The position numbers were made by a program, and so were the translations under genes. From Nocardia crassostreae (GTDB lineage Bacteria; Actinomycetota; Actinomycetes; Mycobacteriales; Mycobacteriaceae), in the NCBI RefSeq assembly GCF_001613405.1, contig NZ_BDCH01000030.1, positions 62,001-126,000 of the forward strand: a DNA stretch of 64,000 nucleotides. Direction: 5' to 3'. Within the stretch, counting starts at the first letter, position 1, and the number at the start of each line of letters is the position of its first letter. Shown in pieces: positions 1-8,380 of this stretch. Below the pieces are notes generated by a model. The model made no database searches and was not told the DNA's origin. It saw only the letters and a list, made by a program, of their open reading frames with translations.

Positions 1-330
1 CAGCGCGCCGGTGTAGACCTTGAGCCAGGCGAAGGCCGCGTACAGCAGAATCACCGAGAACCCGCCGAGGCAGGCCAGCAGCAGTTCCACGGCCGCAAAA
101 GCCGCTGCCGCCCAGCGCTGTAGCGGTTTGGCGGCCAGCGCGCCGACGCCCATGGCGAAGATCATGACGCTGAGCACGATCGACGCCTGCACGGCGGTAT
201 CGCCGATGAGGAAGCTGCCGAGGGTGACCAGCGCCAGCTCGTACACCAGACCGCAGGCGGCACAGACGAATACGGTCAGCAGCAGCCCGAGACGCGCCGC
301 CCGCTGACGTAGCGGAATGGCCTCCGGCAC
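1..330 (-). CDS. speE: Membrane-anchored spermidine synthase-like protein (SpeE), N-terminal part
   Basis: Only the first 110 codons are inside the window; the gene continues past the left edge. The visible part is very hydrophobic, with motifs such as CGLVYELALVTLGSFLIGD and SVMIFAMGVGAL. These are typical of the multi-helix membrane domain that precedes the catalytic domain in actinobacterial SpeE proteins (Rv2601-like). The GTG start overlaps the TAG stop of the DUF350 gene (TAGTG), implying translational coupling. The catalytic aminopropyltransferase domain is not visible, so activity is inferred from family and context. The gene order DUF4247, DUF350, SpeE matches that known in mycobacteria. 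Confidence 0.8.
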   Translation of the reverse strand, partial: MPEAIPLRQRAARLGLLLTVFVCAACGLVYELALVTLGSFLIGDTAVQASIVLSVMIFAMGVGALAAKPLQRWAAAAFAAVELLLACLGGFSVILLYAAFAWLKVYTGAL

Positions 331-758
331 TACGACAGGCCCGCGGAGACGACCAGCGCCACCGCGATGTGCACCGCCGCCGACACCCACACCGCGGGGT
401 TGCGGCCATTGGGATCGACCAGCATCTCCCCCAGTTCGCCCGGCGTCAGCAGATCCAGCAGCACGAAGGCGACGCCCATGGCGATCAATCCGATGATCGC
501 GTACACGGCACTGGCGGCGGGCGCCCGCCCGATGCTGCCCTCCGAGGTCCAGATGGCGGTCGCCACAATGATTCCCACGCCCAGCATGTTGGACGCGGTG
601 AGCAGCGCGGCATTCGGTTTCCGGTCGATCCAGATCTGATGCCGCAGATTTCCGGGCGTGATCACATCGACCAGCATGAATCCCAAGGCCATCAAGACGA
701 TCCCGACAGCGCTGTACGCCAGCGCCGCACCCCCGTCGCGAGCCAGATCGGCAAGCAT
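330..758 (-). CDS. DUF350 family integral membrane protein
   Basis: This is a protein of about 142 residues with four predicted membrane helices arranged as two similar halves. Each half carries a motif like FMLVDVITPGNL or FVLLDLLTPGEL, the hallmark of the DUF350 duplication (Rv2600-like). An AGGAG sequence abuts the ATG at 764, too close to use, but lies 6 nt before the ATG at 758, so I chose 758. Its stop overlaps the speE start, and it sits 18 bp downstream of the DUF4247 gene. Its function is unknown; it probably works with the SpeE-like protein at the membrane. Confidence 0.8.
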   Translation of the reverse strand: MLADLARDGGAALAYSAVGIVLMALGFMLVDVITPGNLRHQIWIDRKPNAALLTASNMLGVGIIVATAIWTSEGSIGRAPAASAVYAIIGLIAMGVAFVLLDLLTPGELGEMLVDPNGRNPAVWVSAAVHIAVALVVSAGLS

Positions 759-782
759 GTCCATCTCCTAGAAAGTGTTGGG

Positions 783-1309
783 CTACTTGCCCGAATTGTT
801 TCCGCCGTTACCGCTGGCCGCGCTGGACGTCGACGGCCACCCCGACCCCGCCAGCCGATCGCGATACCGCTTGTATCCGTTGTCGTAACTGTCCACGTCG
901 ATCTTCGTTCCCCCCGCGTGCGCGCTCAGCACCACCAGCCACGCCGGATACCGCAGGAAGGTCAGATCCTTGTCCTGGTACACCGCAGCGGGATTCGCCT
1001 TCTTCGAGATGTCCTTCTGCACCCGCGCCGGGGCGAGCCCCGTGGTGTAAACCTTCCCCCCGAGCTTGTCGTCGAGGTCCGCGGCCCGCTTGTACGTCTT
1101 CTCGATATAGGGCCGAGGATCATCTCGATCCCCGAGTGTCGACACCATCCCCGCAAGGGCAATGCCTCCCACCAGCAGCGCCACCAATCCCCCGGCGACA
1201 AAACCCCACACCCCGCCCGCGCCCGGCGCTTCCGCCGCACCCCCACGGCCAAGGCGACGACGAACCCGGCCACCGCCACCAAAAGCAGCACGACCCAAAC
1301 GAAAACCAC
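783..1309 (-). pseudogene. DUF4247 family membrane protein, apparent single-base frameshift
   Basis: The reading frame after about position 1212 encodes a membrane segment and then a DUF4247-type domain (YIEKTYKRAADLDDKL, FLRYPAWLVVLSAH). The long open frame that reaches 1337 has poor third-position GC upstream of this point. The convincing N-terminus lies in another frame: a GTG at 1309, preceded by a GGAGGAG ribosome site, encoding FVWVVLLLVAVAGFVVALAV and then a basic stretch. Adding one G in the GGGG run near 1212-1215 joins the two parts without a break. It is therefore either a sequencing error or a real mutation. It heads the DUF350/speE operon. Confidence 0.6.
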
Positions 1310-1423
1310 TGCGATCTCTCCTCCCGCCGCGCCGCACTATACGTGAGACCTATCGGTCCCTACCACCGGTTCGCAATAGTCGGATGCGGCTGCGGAGGTA
1401 GCCTGGCCGCGGAGGTGATCGGG

Positions 1424-1731
1424 ATGGCCCGGATCGCGTTGTTGTCTCGGGTGGTGGCCAAAGCCGGGCGGGGAGACGAGTTGGCCGCCGCGTTCGAGCC
1501 GCTGTTCGTGCAGGTCGAGAAAGAGCCGGAGACCTCGTTTACGCGTTGAACCGGGTGCAGGGGGATCCGGACCGGTTCTGGGTGTACGAGGTGTACGACG
1601 ATCAGGCGGCGTTCACCGCGCACCGGGACAGTGAGGTGATGGCCGCGGCGGGGCCGGTGTTCGGGGAGCTCATCGCCGACTCGGAATTCGTTCTCGGCGA
1701 GACGGTCTCGGCAAAGGGGTTACCGGGCTGA
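1424..1731 (+). pseudogene. Antibiotic biosynthesis monooxygenase (ABM) domain protein, frameshifted
   Basis: The first 38 codons from ATG 1424 encode a typical ABM opening (RVVAKAGRGDELAAAFEPLF) and then run into a TGA at 1547. The rest of the fold is in the next frame (VYALNRVQGDPDRFWVYEVY, DDQAAFTAHRDSEV) up to 1731. Inserting one C in the ACCTCG at about 1532-1536 restores a continuous protein of roughly 102 residues with the ferredoxin-like dimeric barrel pattern. An in-frame GTG at 1415 is an alternative start. Such proteins are small cofactor-free oxygenases or haem-degrading relatives; no substrate can be assigned. Confidence 0.65.
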
Positions 1732-1761
1732 GCGGGTCGTCGCAGCCTGTGCCCGTTCCCC

Positions 1762-3024
1762 TCACACGCCCTTGACCGCGTCTCGATCCATGAAGCCGAA
1801 GAGGTATCCGGCCACGCGGCGCATCTGGATTTCCTCCGTGCCCTCGGTGATGCGGTAGCGGCGGTGATGGCGGTAGATGTGTTCGAAGGGTCTGTGGCGG
1901 GAGTAGCCCAGGCCGCCGTGGATCTGCATGGCGCGGTCGGCGGCCTCGCAGCACAGGCGGTTGGCCCAGTAGTTGCACATCGAGACCTGTTCGGAGACTG
2001 CGAAAGTGCCGTGGTTATCCATCGACCAGGCGGTTTTGTGGATGAGTGCGCGGAGCATCTCGCACTGGGTGTGGAGTTCCACCAGGGGGAATTGGATGGC
2101 CTGGTTGGCGGCCAGTGGTTTACCGAAGGGCTTGCGGGACTTGGCGTATGCGACGGACTGATCGATGCAGTATTGCGCCGCACCGAGACTGGAGGCGGCT
2201 TGGCGGATTCGATTCTCGTTGAAGAAGTGCTGGACCACGCCGAGGCCGCGCCCCTCCGCACCGAAGATCGCGGAATTCGGCACGCGCACATCGGTCAGCG
2301 AGATGCGGGCGTGATCGGTGGGCATATTGAAGGTCCACAGGTACTCCTCGACCCGGAAGCCGGGTGCGTTGGTGGCGACGAGGAATGCGGTGATGCCGCG
2401 TCCGTCCCCGGGCTGCCCCGAGGTGCGAGCGAAGATCAGGTCGGCCTCGGCGATGTGCACGCCGGTGTTCCAGGTCTTGGCGCCGTTGATGATCCAGTCG
2501 TCGCCGTCACGGACGGCGGTGGTCTCCATATGGGTGGCGTCGGAGCCGTGCTCGGGTTCGGTGATGCCGAACGCGAAGAACTTCGTGCCCGCGGCCAAGC
2601 CGTCCACCCAGTGCGCCCGCTGGGCCTCGGATCCGTATTCGAGCATCAGCAGCAGGCCGACATTATTGGCGACGACGGCGTGCTCGTTCTGCAGATCGCA
2701 GTGCAGGCCCAGGCCGCGTCCGGCCAGATGTTCGCGGATGACGGCCATGCCCAGATTGGTGCCGTCGCGGCCGCCGAACTCCTTGGGGAAGGCGTAGCGG
2801 TAGTGGCCCGCGGCATAGGCGCGGCGACGCGATTCGGCCAGTAGGGCTTCCCATTCGGCGCTGGGCAGGCCGCCGCGGTCCCAGTCGGTGCGGGCGTCCT
2901 CGCGGCGGTGGTCGAAGAAGCGGATATTGTCGTGCTGCTGTTCGAGTGGGACGATCTCGGCGTCGATGAAGTCGTCCAGCTCGCGCAGGTAGGCGGTCAG
3001 TTCCGCGGGTAGGTCGAAATCCAT
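1762..3024 (-). CDS. Acyl-CoA dehydrogenase
   Basis: This 420-residue protein has the full acyl-CoA dehydrogenase layout: a helical N-terminus, a middle flavin-binding beta domain (FAFGITEPEHGSDAT, ITAFLV), and a C-terminal domain with RKPFGKPLAANQAIQ and IHGGLGYSRHRP. The YRITEGTEEIQ near the end matches the conserved segment holding the catalytic Glu in many family members. It would oxidise an acyl-CoA to the enoyl-CoA using FAD. It is the last gene of a three-gene minus-strand operon, 8 bp behind the phosphotransferase, a pairing common in actinobacteria for unusual acids or alcohols. The natural substrate is unknown. Confidence 0.9.
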   Translation of the reverse strand: MDFDLPAELTAYLRELDDFIDAEIVPLEQQHDNIRFFDHRREDARTDWDRGGLPSAEWEALLAESRRRAYAAGHYRYAFPKEFGGRDGTNLGMAVIREHLAGRGLGLHCDLQNEHAVVANNVGLLLMLEYGSEAQRAHWVDGLAAGTKFFAFGITEPEHGSDATHMETTAVRDGDDWIINGAKTWNTGVHIAEADLIFARTSGQPGDGRGITAFLVATNAPGFRVEEYLWTFNMPTDHARISLTDVRVPNSAIFGAEGRGLGVVQHFFNENRIRQAASSLGAAQYCIDQSVAYAKSRKPFGKPLAANQAIQFPLVELHTQCEMLRALIHKTAWSMDNHGTFAVSEQVSMCNYWANRLCCEAADRAMQIHGGLGYSRHRPFEHIYRHHRRYRITEGTEEIQMRRVAGYLFGFMDRDAVKGV

Positions 3025-3032
3025 GCCGCCTC

Positions 3033-4037
3033 CTAGGCTTTCGCGTCAGGCCGGATCTGCATGAGCAGATCCCATTCGATCTCCGACACGCGGCGGCCGC
3101 TGGCCGCCATGACGATGTCGCGCACGGTGCCGTCCAGATGCGCGGCGGCCTGGGAAGCCAGCCCGACACCCCAGGCCAGCGTGCCCATGACCTTCCACCA
3201 GCGGAACCGGTCCAGGTCGAAGACGCCGCCCGTGGATTCGTAACCGCGAACGAAGGTCGTACGGTCGGCGAAACCGCCGAACTCCTCGGCGTCCTCGTGA
3301 AAGCGCCACATGCTCAGGGCGGGCCAGGCCATATCGCGCATCGGGTCGCCGAAGCTCTGGGCGCCTTCCCAATCCAGGACGGCGCGCAGTCCGTCCGCGC
3401 CGACGATGAGATTGCCGTTGCGGAAATCGGTGTGCAGCAATGCGGTACGGGACGGCGGATCCGGAAGCCTGCGTTCGAGCCACCGCAGGGCCATAGCGAA
3501 CACCGGCCAATCGGCGAGCAGCGCGCGCACGCCCGCCTCGGCTTCCGCGAACGTACCCGCGACCGGATCGGCGCCCGCAGCGGGCACGGCCTGCGGCGGC
3601 GCGGCCGGATCGACGGTATGCAGCCTGCCCATCGCCGCACCCCACTGCCGCGCCACCGCCTCGGCATTCCCGGAGCTCGCAATGAGCCGTAACACCTTGC
3701 GCGGCACGGTCTCTCCGGCCACGAACTCCGAAATAACGAACGGTTCACCGAGACGCCCGGAGTCACCGCACACCGCCACCACTTCGGGCACCGGAACACC
3801 GTGTGCGCGAACCAGTTCCCGCACGCCCGCCTCGGTCTCGACCGGCATGATCTGCACCGCGGCCGGAACGATCGTCGCAACCAGCCTGCGCTCCCCCGCC
3901 CCCTCGACCGCCGCGGTGAAGGCGACATTCCGCCTGCGCGCACCCGCGGACAGAAACTCCACGCCGCCGACCCGCACCGGGCTGCCGAACGTCTCCGTCA
4001 GAAACTCGCCCAAGCCCCCGGCGGGATCGGCGTTCAC
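3033..4037 (-). CDS. Phosphotransferase family protein (APH-like kinase)
   Basis: The 334-residue protein has the aminoglycoside-phosphotransferase fold signature. The catalytic loop is LLHTDFRNGNLIVGADG, giving the H-x-D and N residues, and the magnesium-binding motif is AVLDWEGAQSFGDPM. An N-terminal lobe precedes these. The open frame extends to 4403, but the GTG at 4037 overlaps the upstream stop as GTGA and gives the expected length. Homologues encoded beside acyl-CoA dehydrogenases are thought to phosphorylate small catabolic substrates (for example hydroxyacyl compounds) rather than antibiotics. The context supports that reading here. Confidence 0.85.
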   Translation of the reverse strand: MNADPAGGLGEFLTETFGSPVRVGGVEFLSAGARRRNVAFTAAVEGAGERRLVATIVPAAVQIMPVETEAGVRELVRAHGVPVPEVVAVCGDSGRLGEPFVISEFVAGETVPRKVLRLIASSGNAEAVARQWGAAMGRLHTVDPAAPPQAVPAAGADPVAGTFAEAEAGVRALLADWPVFAMALRWLERRLPDPPSRTALLHTDFRNGNLIVGADGLRAVLDWEGAQSFGDPMRDMAWPALSMWRFHEDAEEFGGFADRTTFVRGYESTGGVFDLDRFRWWKVMGTLAWGVGLASQAAAHLDGTVRDIVMAASGRRVSEIEWDLLMQIRPDAKA

Positions 4038-4363
4038 TCCCCTTCCCACCTGTCGTACCCGGGCTTGGCGATCGCCAGATCGGCACGCACGACTTCGGTC
4101 AGCGCCTCCCACAGCGCCCGCTCGTCCCCCTCGGGCACCGTCGCCAGCAGCTCGCTCTCCCGCAGCCTCGCCTCTGCTCCGAGTTCCACCTCGCGCCCGA
4201 CGATCCTGGCCAGATTCGCCCCCGCCCGGGCTCGATGCTGCAGCGCGGGCGGCAAGGCGGGCAGCAACGTGCCCTCCAGCAGTTCGGCCAGTGCCTCCAG
4301 CAACTCGGCTGCCGACGGTCGATTCTGCACGGCGACCCCCTGATCGGATATCGCGCCCAGCAT
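4034..4363 (-). CDS. DUF6285 domain-containing protein
   Basis: This small protein of 109 residues is mostly helical, with an N-terminal segment RPSAAELLEALAELLEG and a C-terminal RADLAIAKPGYD. It matches the DUF6285 proteins that regularly accompany an APH-type kinase and an acyl-CoA dehydrogenase. It overlaps the kinase gene by four bases, so the two are probably translated in a coupled manner. No catalytic motif is visible; an accessory role to the kinase or dehydrogenase is inferred from the conserved neighbourhood only. The gene starts back to back with a plus-strand VOC gene, 69 bp away. Confidence 0.75.
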   Translation of the reverse strand: MLGAISDQGVAVQNRPSAAELLEALAELLEGTLLPALPPALQHRARAGANLARIVGREVELGAEARLRESELLATVPEGDERALWEALTEVVRADLAIAKPGYDRWEGE

Positions 4364-4432
4364 TACACGCCACTACCCGGCACAGCCCTGATTCCGGGAA
4401 CATCTCGTTGCTCGTGCCGCTAGGGTCGCGGA

Positions 4433-4813
4433 ATGGCTTGCAGGATTACCGAACTGGTCATCGACTGTGTCGAACCGCAACGGCTGGGGGAATTCTGGTG
4501 TGAGGTGCTCGGCTATGTCGAGATCGGGTGGGATGGGGATGATCTGGAGATCGGGCCGCCCGGGGTCGGGTTCGGAGGTCCGCAGCCCACGCTGGTGTTC
4601 AGCCGGAGCGATGAGCCTCGGCGAGGGAAGTTGCCGCTGCATATCGATGTGAATGCCACCGATCGGGATCAGGATGCGGAGTTGGCGCGGCTGCTGGCGG
4701 CGGGGGCGCGGAAGGTGGATATCGGGCAGACCGGGGAGGAGAGCTGGCATGTGCTCGCCGATCCCGAGGGGAACGAATTCTGTTTGCTCCGGGCGCGAGT
4801 CGAGGCGGTGTAG
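4433..4813 (+). CDS. VOC family protein (glyoxalase-like)
   Basis: The 126-residue protein shows one vicinal-oxygen-chelate domain: ITELVIDCVEPQRLGEFWCEVLGY at the front (helix and first strand), PLHIDVNATDRD in the middle and WHVLADPEGNEFCLL at the end. This fits the Glyoxalase_6-like group of small stand-alone domains. A TAGGGT box at 4421-4426 ends 6 nt before the ATG and no Shine-Dalgarno is seen, so the transcript is probably leaderless. Metal ligands are not complete enough to assign an enzyme activity, and the substrate is unknown. Confidence 0.75.
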   Translation: MACRITELVIDCVEPQRLGEFWCEVLGYVEIGWDGDDLEIGPPGVGFGGPQPTLVFSRSDEPRRGKLPLHIDVNATDRDQDAELARLLAAGARKVDIGQTGEESWHVLADPEGNEFCLLRARVEAV

Positions 4814-4817
4814 GCGT

Positions 4818-5399
4818 TCAGCCGTGTGGATCGGCGTGGATGTGTGATCGCACGCCTTGCAGGCCGAACAGGATGAGGAGTTCGACCGCGCCGCCGTCGG
4901 CGCTGCCCAGCCAGTGCGGGATGGAGGTGTCGAATTCGGCTGCCTCGCCGGGCGGCAATGTCAGGTCGCGGTCGCCGAGGACGAGCCGTAGGCGGCCGTT
5001 GAGGACGTAGAGCCATTCGACGCCTTCGTGGGTCTACGGCGTCGGTTCCAGGGGCTCCGGGCGCGCGGGGATGATCGTCTTGAAGGCGTGGACGCCACCG
5101 GGGCGGCGGGACAGCGGCACGAAGATCATGCCGAAGCGGTTGATCGGCTTCAGATGTATGCGGGGGTCGCCGGTGCGCGGGGCGCCGACGAGGTCGTCGA
5201 GCGGGACGTCGTAGATACGCGACAGCGGCAGCAGTAGTTCGAGGGTCGCCCGGCGCTGTCCGCTCTCCAAACGGGACAGGGTGCTCTCCGAGACGCCGGT
5301 CAGTGTCGCGAGGTCGGCCAGGGTGATGCCGCGGGCGCGCCGCAGGGCGCGCAGCCGCGGGACCACCGCGTCGAGCACATCGTCGGTTTCGCGGTCCAT
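4818..5399 (-). pseudogene. XRE-family regulator with C-terminal cupin, interrupted by an in-frame TAG
   Basis: The N-terminus is a clear helix-turn-helix of the XRE class (RGITLADLATLTGVSESTLS, RLESGQRRATLELLLPLSRI). The C-terminal half is a cupin sensor domain. The reading frame has a TAG at 5034-5036, just after EPLEPTP, but the same frame continues as a good cupin (THEGVEWLYVLNGRLRLVLG, LPPGEAAEFDTSIPHWLG) to a TGA at 4818. A CAG to TAG change (Gln to stop) explains it. The truncated product would keep the DNA-binding part and lose most of the ligand domain. It lies 92 bp from the divergent lipoprotein hydrolase, its likely target. The start at 5399 is chosen because earlier codons are not conserved-looking. 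Confidence 0.75.
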
Positions 5400-5491
5400 G
5401 AGCCGATCTTGCCGGAACCGCAAGATCGCGTGCCAAGCGGTGGCGCGGCGGGCGAGACTGGCCGCCGATCCCGTCTCCAGCAAAGGAATAC

Positions 5492-6490
5492 ATGATCACC
5501 GCAACCCGGCACGCACGTGCGGTGGCGACCGTCGTGCTCACCCTCCTGATCACGATGGGCGCCGCAGCCTGCTCCCCCGGCACCCCCGATATCGCCCCGT
5601 ACGCCGCCGTCACCCAGGACGACCCCGCGTTCGAGGGCACGTTCCGGCACGAGTTCGCCGATGTCGACGGCGTGCGTATGCACTATGTGACCGGCGGCAG
5701 CGGCTCGCCGGTCGTTCTGATTCACGGCTGGCCGCAGACCTGGTACGGCTGGTGGCCGATCATGCCCGCGCTCGCCGAGCGCCACACCGTGTACGCGATC
5801 GATCTCCCCGGACTGGGCGACAGCACCGGCGTACCGACCGGCTACGACAAGGCCACGCTGGCGCGATACATCCACACGCTGGTCGCCGACCGGCTCGGAG
5901 TGCGCGACGCGCGCGTCATTGGCCACGATTTCGGGGCCGCGGTCGCCTACCAGTACGCCACCCAGTTCCCGGCCGACACCGCCCGTCTGGGCTACCTCGA
6001 CCTGCCGCTTCCCGGTCCCGCGATCGATGCCGCCACCTATCGCTCGCTGAGCTGGCACATCGCCTTCCACGCCCAGCCGCGCGTTCCCGAAACCGTGGTC
6101 GGTGACGATGTCCGGGATTACCTGGCGCTGTTCTACCCCCAGGTCGCTTTCGGCGGAACAGCTTTCGGCGGCAGGTCGGATCGATCTCCGTTCACCGACG
6201 CCGAAATCACCGAATTCGCACGCACTTACAGCAAACCCGAGGCGCTGTCCGGCGGTTTCGAGCTCTACCGCGCCCTCGACCAGGACGTTCGCGACACCAC
6301 CGCCGCGGCGCCGACCGGTATCCCGACTTTGCTCATGACCGCTCAGGGCCAGCTCGACGCGGTCCGAGCGACCGTTTCCCCGCGCATTACCAATATCGGT
6401 CAGGCCGTGGATGTTCCGCGCGCGGGCCACTGGCTCGTGGAAGAGAATCCGGAGTTCGTCACCGCGGAACTCCTGCGCTTCCTCGATTGA
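5492..6490 (+). CDS. Epoxide hydrolase-type alpha/beta hydrolase, predicted lipoprotein
   Basis: The 332-residue protein begins with a signal peptide ending in a lipobox-like MGAAAC, so it is probably exported and lipid-anchored at about Cys27. The alpha/beta hydrolase core has the oxyanion motif HGWPQTWYGW, the nucleophile elbow GHDFGAAVA (Asp nucleophile) and a catalytic His in PRAGHWLVEENP. An Asp nucleophile is typical of epoxide hydrolases and haloalkane dehalogenases rather than esterases. It is divergent from the XRE-cupin gene. A surface-attached enzyme of this class is less common than the cytosolic form. Confidence 0.85.
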   Translation: MITATRHARAVATVVLTLLITMGAAACSPGTPDIAPYAAVTQDDPAFEGTFRHEFADVDGVRMHYVTGGSGSPVVLIHGWPQTWYGWWPIMPALAERHTVYAIDLPGLGDSTGVPTGYDKATLARYIHTLVADRLGVRDARVIGHDFGAAVAYQYATQFPADTARLGYLDLPLPGPAIDAATYRSLSWHIAFHAQPRVPETVVGDDVRDYLALFYPQVAFGGTAFGGRSDRSPFTDAEITEFARTYSKPEALSGGFELYRALDQDVRDTTAAAPTGIPTLLMTAQGQLDAVRATVSPRITNIGQAVDVPRAGHWLVEENPEFVTAELLRFLD

Positions 6491-6494
6491 GGAC

Positions 6495-6521
6495 ACCGCC
6501 CGGCTCGGGTCGCCGGGCGGT
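6495..6521. terminator. Bidirectional hairpin between convergent genes
   Basis: Nine-base arms ACCGCCCGG and CCGGGCGGT lie 9 nt apart between the stops of the lipoprotein hydrolase and the LLM oxidoreductase. There is no T-run, as is common in high-GC actinomycetes. Confidence 0.5.
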
Positions 6522-6529
6522 ATCGGCGC

Positions 6530-7336
6530 TCACCGGCCGCTCAGCTCGGCGACGATCGGAGCGAACCTTTCGGCGTGGTCGGCGCCGAAGATGAAGTAGG
6601 AGAAGCCGATCTCCTCCCGCCGCCGCTGAATTTCCTCGGCGGCAGCGGCCGGATCATCCGGAAGGGCGGACAGTGAGTCCGCCGCCCACAACGCGGCGGT
6701 ATCGGTGTCGGGGCGCGCCATGTGCGGTGCGACCGCGTCACCGATCACCGGCACGGCGAGCGCGAGTTCGATATCCCTGTCGGTGCGGAAGTCGCCGACC
6801 AGCCGCGCGACTTCGCGCCGGGGCATATCGCCCAGCGGGAACGTGACCGTATCCGCGACCTCGGCCGCCAGTGCCCGGGCCTTCGGGCCGAGTACCGCCA
6901 TGGCCACGGGCGTGTGCAGGTCGGGGCCGTCGAGATCGCGCAGCGTCTTGACGACCTCCCGGACCTGCGCCAGCCGCTCGTTCGGCGGCGGCACGCCGGG
7001 CTGTCCCTTGTCGCGCAGCTCGTCCTCGATTCCCGGTCTGCCGGTACCGATGCCCATCTCGAAGCGACCGTCGGTCACCAGCGACAGCGAGTGCGCCTCC
7101 CACGCCGTCAGCCAGGACGGGCGCAGCGGCGAGGCGTACACCCACGTGCCCACCCGCAGATCGGTCAGGGCCGCGACGGTGGCCAGCATGGGACCCGGCG
7201 CCGGTTGCAGCTGCGGGAAATCGGGCACCAGCAGCGTCGAATAGCCGCTATCGGCAATGCGGCGCGCGCGATCACGCCACGTCGGCACATCGGTCCTGAG
7301 CGGGGCGACGACCCCGAACCGGAACGGTCTCGTCAT
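6530..7336 (-). CDS. LLM class F420-dependent oxidoreductase
   Basis: This 268-residue luciferase-like monooxygenase-fold protein starts with FRFGVVAPLRTDVPTWRDRA and carries the TIM-barrel segments LVPDFPQLQP, VGTWVYASPLRP and GRFEMGIGTGRPGI typical of coenzyme F420-using enzymes in mycobacteria and nocardiae. An AGGAG lies a good distance before ATG 7336. It probably catalyses a hydride transfer with F420, but neither direction nor substrate can be told. It converges on the lipoprotein epoxide hydrolase and diverges from a receiver-like gene. Confidence 0.85.
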   Translation of the reverse strand: MTRPFRFGVVAPLRTDVPTWRDRARRIADSGYSTLLVPDFPQLQPAPGPMLATVAALTDLRVGTWVYASPLRPSWLTAWEAHSLSLVTDGRFEMGIGTGRPGIEDELRDKGQPGVPPPNERLAQVREVVKTLRDLDGPDLHTPVAMAVLGPKARALAAEVADTVTFPLGDMPRREVARLVGDFRTDRDIELALAVPVIGDAVAPHMARPDTDTAALWAADSLSALPDDPAAAAEEIQRRREEIGFSYFIFGADHAERFAPIVAELSGR

Positions 7337-7546
7337 ATGCGAACTCCTGTCGTTCGATCTCTCCGGAGGTACCGACGACGGATCCGCCCGAAACTCATCG
7401 GTGCGGCGCTACCGCGTGGTGCCCGCGCTCTGACGTGCAGTGCCAAAACCGCGCGACGCCTGGCGGGCGCGGTGCCGAACGAGAATCATCTGATGTCGCG
7501 GCGACTCGTGGTGGGCCTTCGCGCGAGGACGGCATGCGGGGCAGGG

Positions 7547-8302
7547 ATGAGGATTCTGATCGCCGCGGCTGCCGGGCAGGCATTCGCGGCAACACTGCAC
7601 CAGAGCGGTAAAACATCGAAAGTCGTGACCGCCGCCGACCGCCGCCAGGTCCTCGCGGCCGTCTCCGCCGGTGTCCGCTTCGATGTCGTCATCGCCGACC
7701 TCATCTGGTCGAACCCCTACCTCGAATACAGCTTCGACGGATTGGACGTCGTCGAACTCCTCGCCACCATGGATCCCCGCGTCCCGATATTGGTTGCCGC
7801 ACACGGCTATCGAATAGAACAAGACCACTTGGACGAAGCCCTGCTCTCCCCCGCCGTGGCCGGGGTCGTCAGCAAATCCATGAATGCCCATGAACTGCTC
7901 CCGATATTGCACGCCACCGCCTCCGGCAAACGAAGAATTCCCCCGGTCGACCCCCAGCCCGTCCGCCCCCTCTACGAATACTTCCAAGGCCGCCGCGGCA
8001 TCACCGCCGCAAAAATGGCAGGCGTCATCGCCGCCGGCCGCGTCGGCGACGCCGCCGCCCTCGCCCGCGCCGCCGCCGTCGGCCTGAACACCGCAAACAA
8101 AGTGACCAGTAGCTACCTAGGCCCACTAATCATCGAACGAGGCGAACACGACCCCTCCCTCCCCCTAACCCTCGCCTCCGTCTACCGCTGGTGTGGAATG
8201 CACTCCCGCTACCTCGTGAGCTGGTGCCGCCGAAACGGCTACGCCGACTTGGTCCGAGCCGACGACCAACCCCTGGCCCCACCCCCGCAATGGATCTTCT
8301 GA
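7547..8302 (+). CDS. Orphan response-regulator-like protein (degenerate receiver plus C-terminal helical domain)
   Basis: The first about 125 residues look like a receiver domain: first strand MRILIAAAAG, a phosphoacceptor-like Asp in FDVVIADLIW, PILVAAHG at the Thr/Ser position and the conserved Lys in GVVSKSM. The acidic pocket near the N-terminus that binds magnesium is absent, so phosphorylation is doubtful. The C-terminal about 110 residues are helical (ITAAKMAGVIAAGRVGDAAA, TLASVYRWCGMHSRYLVSWC) and may be a modified DNA-binding region. No histidine kinase is nearby. The ATG at 7493 is in frame, but 7547 begins exactly at the first strand and follows GCAGGG. The recognition is by pattern only. 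Confidence 0.65.
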   Translation: MRILIAAAAGQAFAATLHQSGKTSKVVTAADRRQVLAAVSAGVRFDVVIADLIWSNPYLEYSFDGLDVVELLATMDPRVPILVAAHGYRIEQDHLDEALLSPAVAGVVSKSMNAHELLPILHATASGKRRIPPVDPQPVRPLYEYFQGRRGITAAKMAGVIAAGRVGDAAALARAAAVGLNTANKVTSSYLGPLIIERGEHDPSLPLTLASVYRWCGMHSRYLVSWCRRNGYADLVRADDQPLAPPPQWIF

Positions 8303-8380
8303 CGCAAGACCTTGCCGAACAAATCCGAAACCAGGCGAATCTCGGCGTGTATCAATGCCCCGCATCACCCCGATGCTTGA

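Noticed and set aside
5300..6496. Long minus-strand frame opposite the lipoprotein hydrolase
   Set aside because: It is the mirror of a good coding gene with hydrolase motifs on the plus strand, a known artefact of high-GC DNA.
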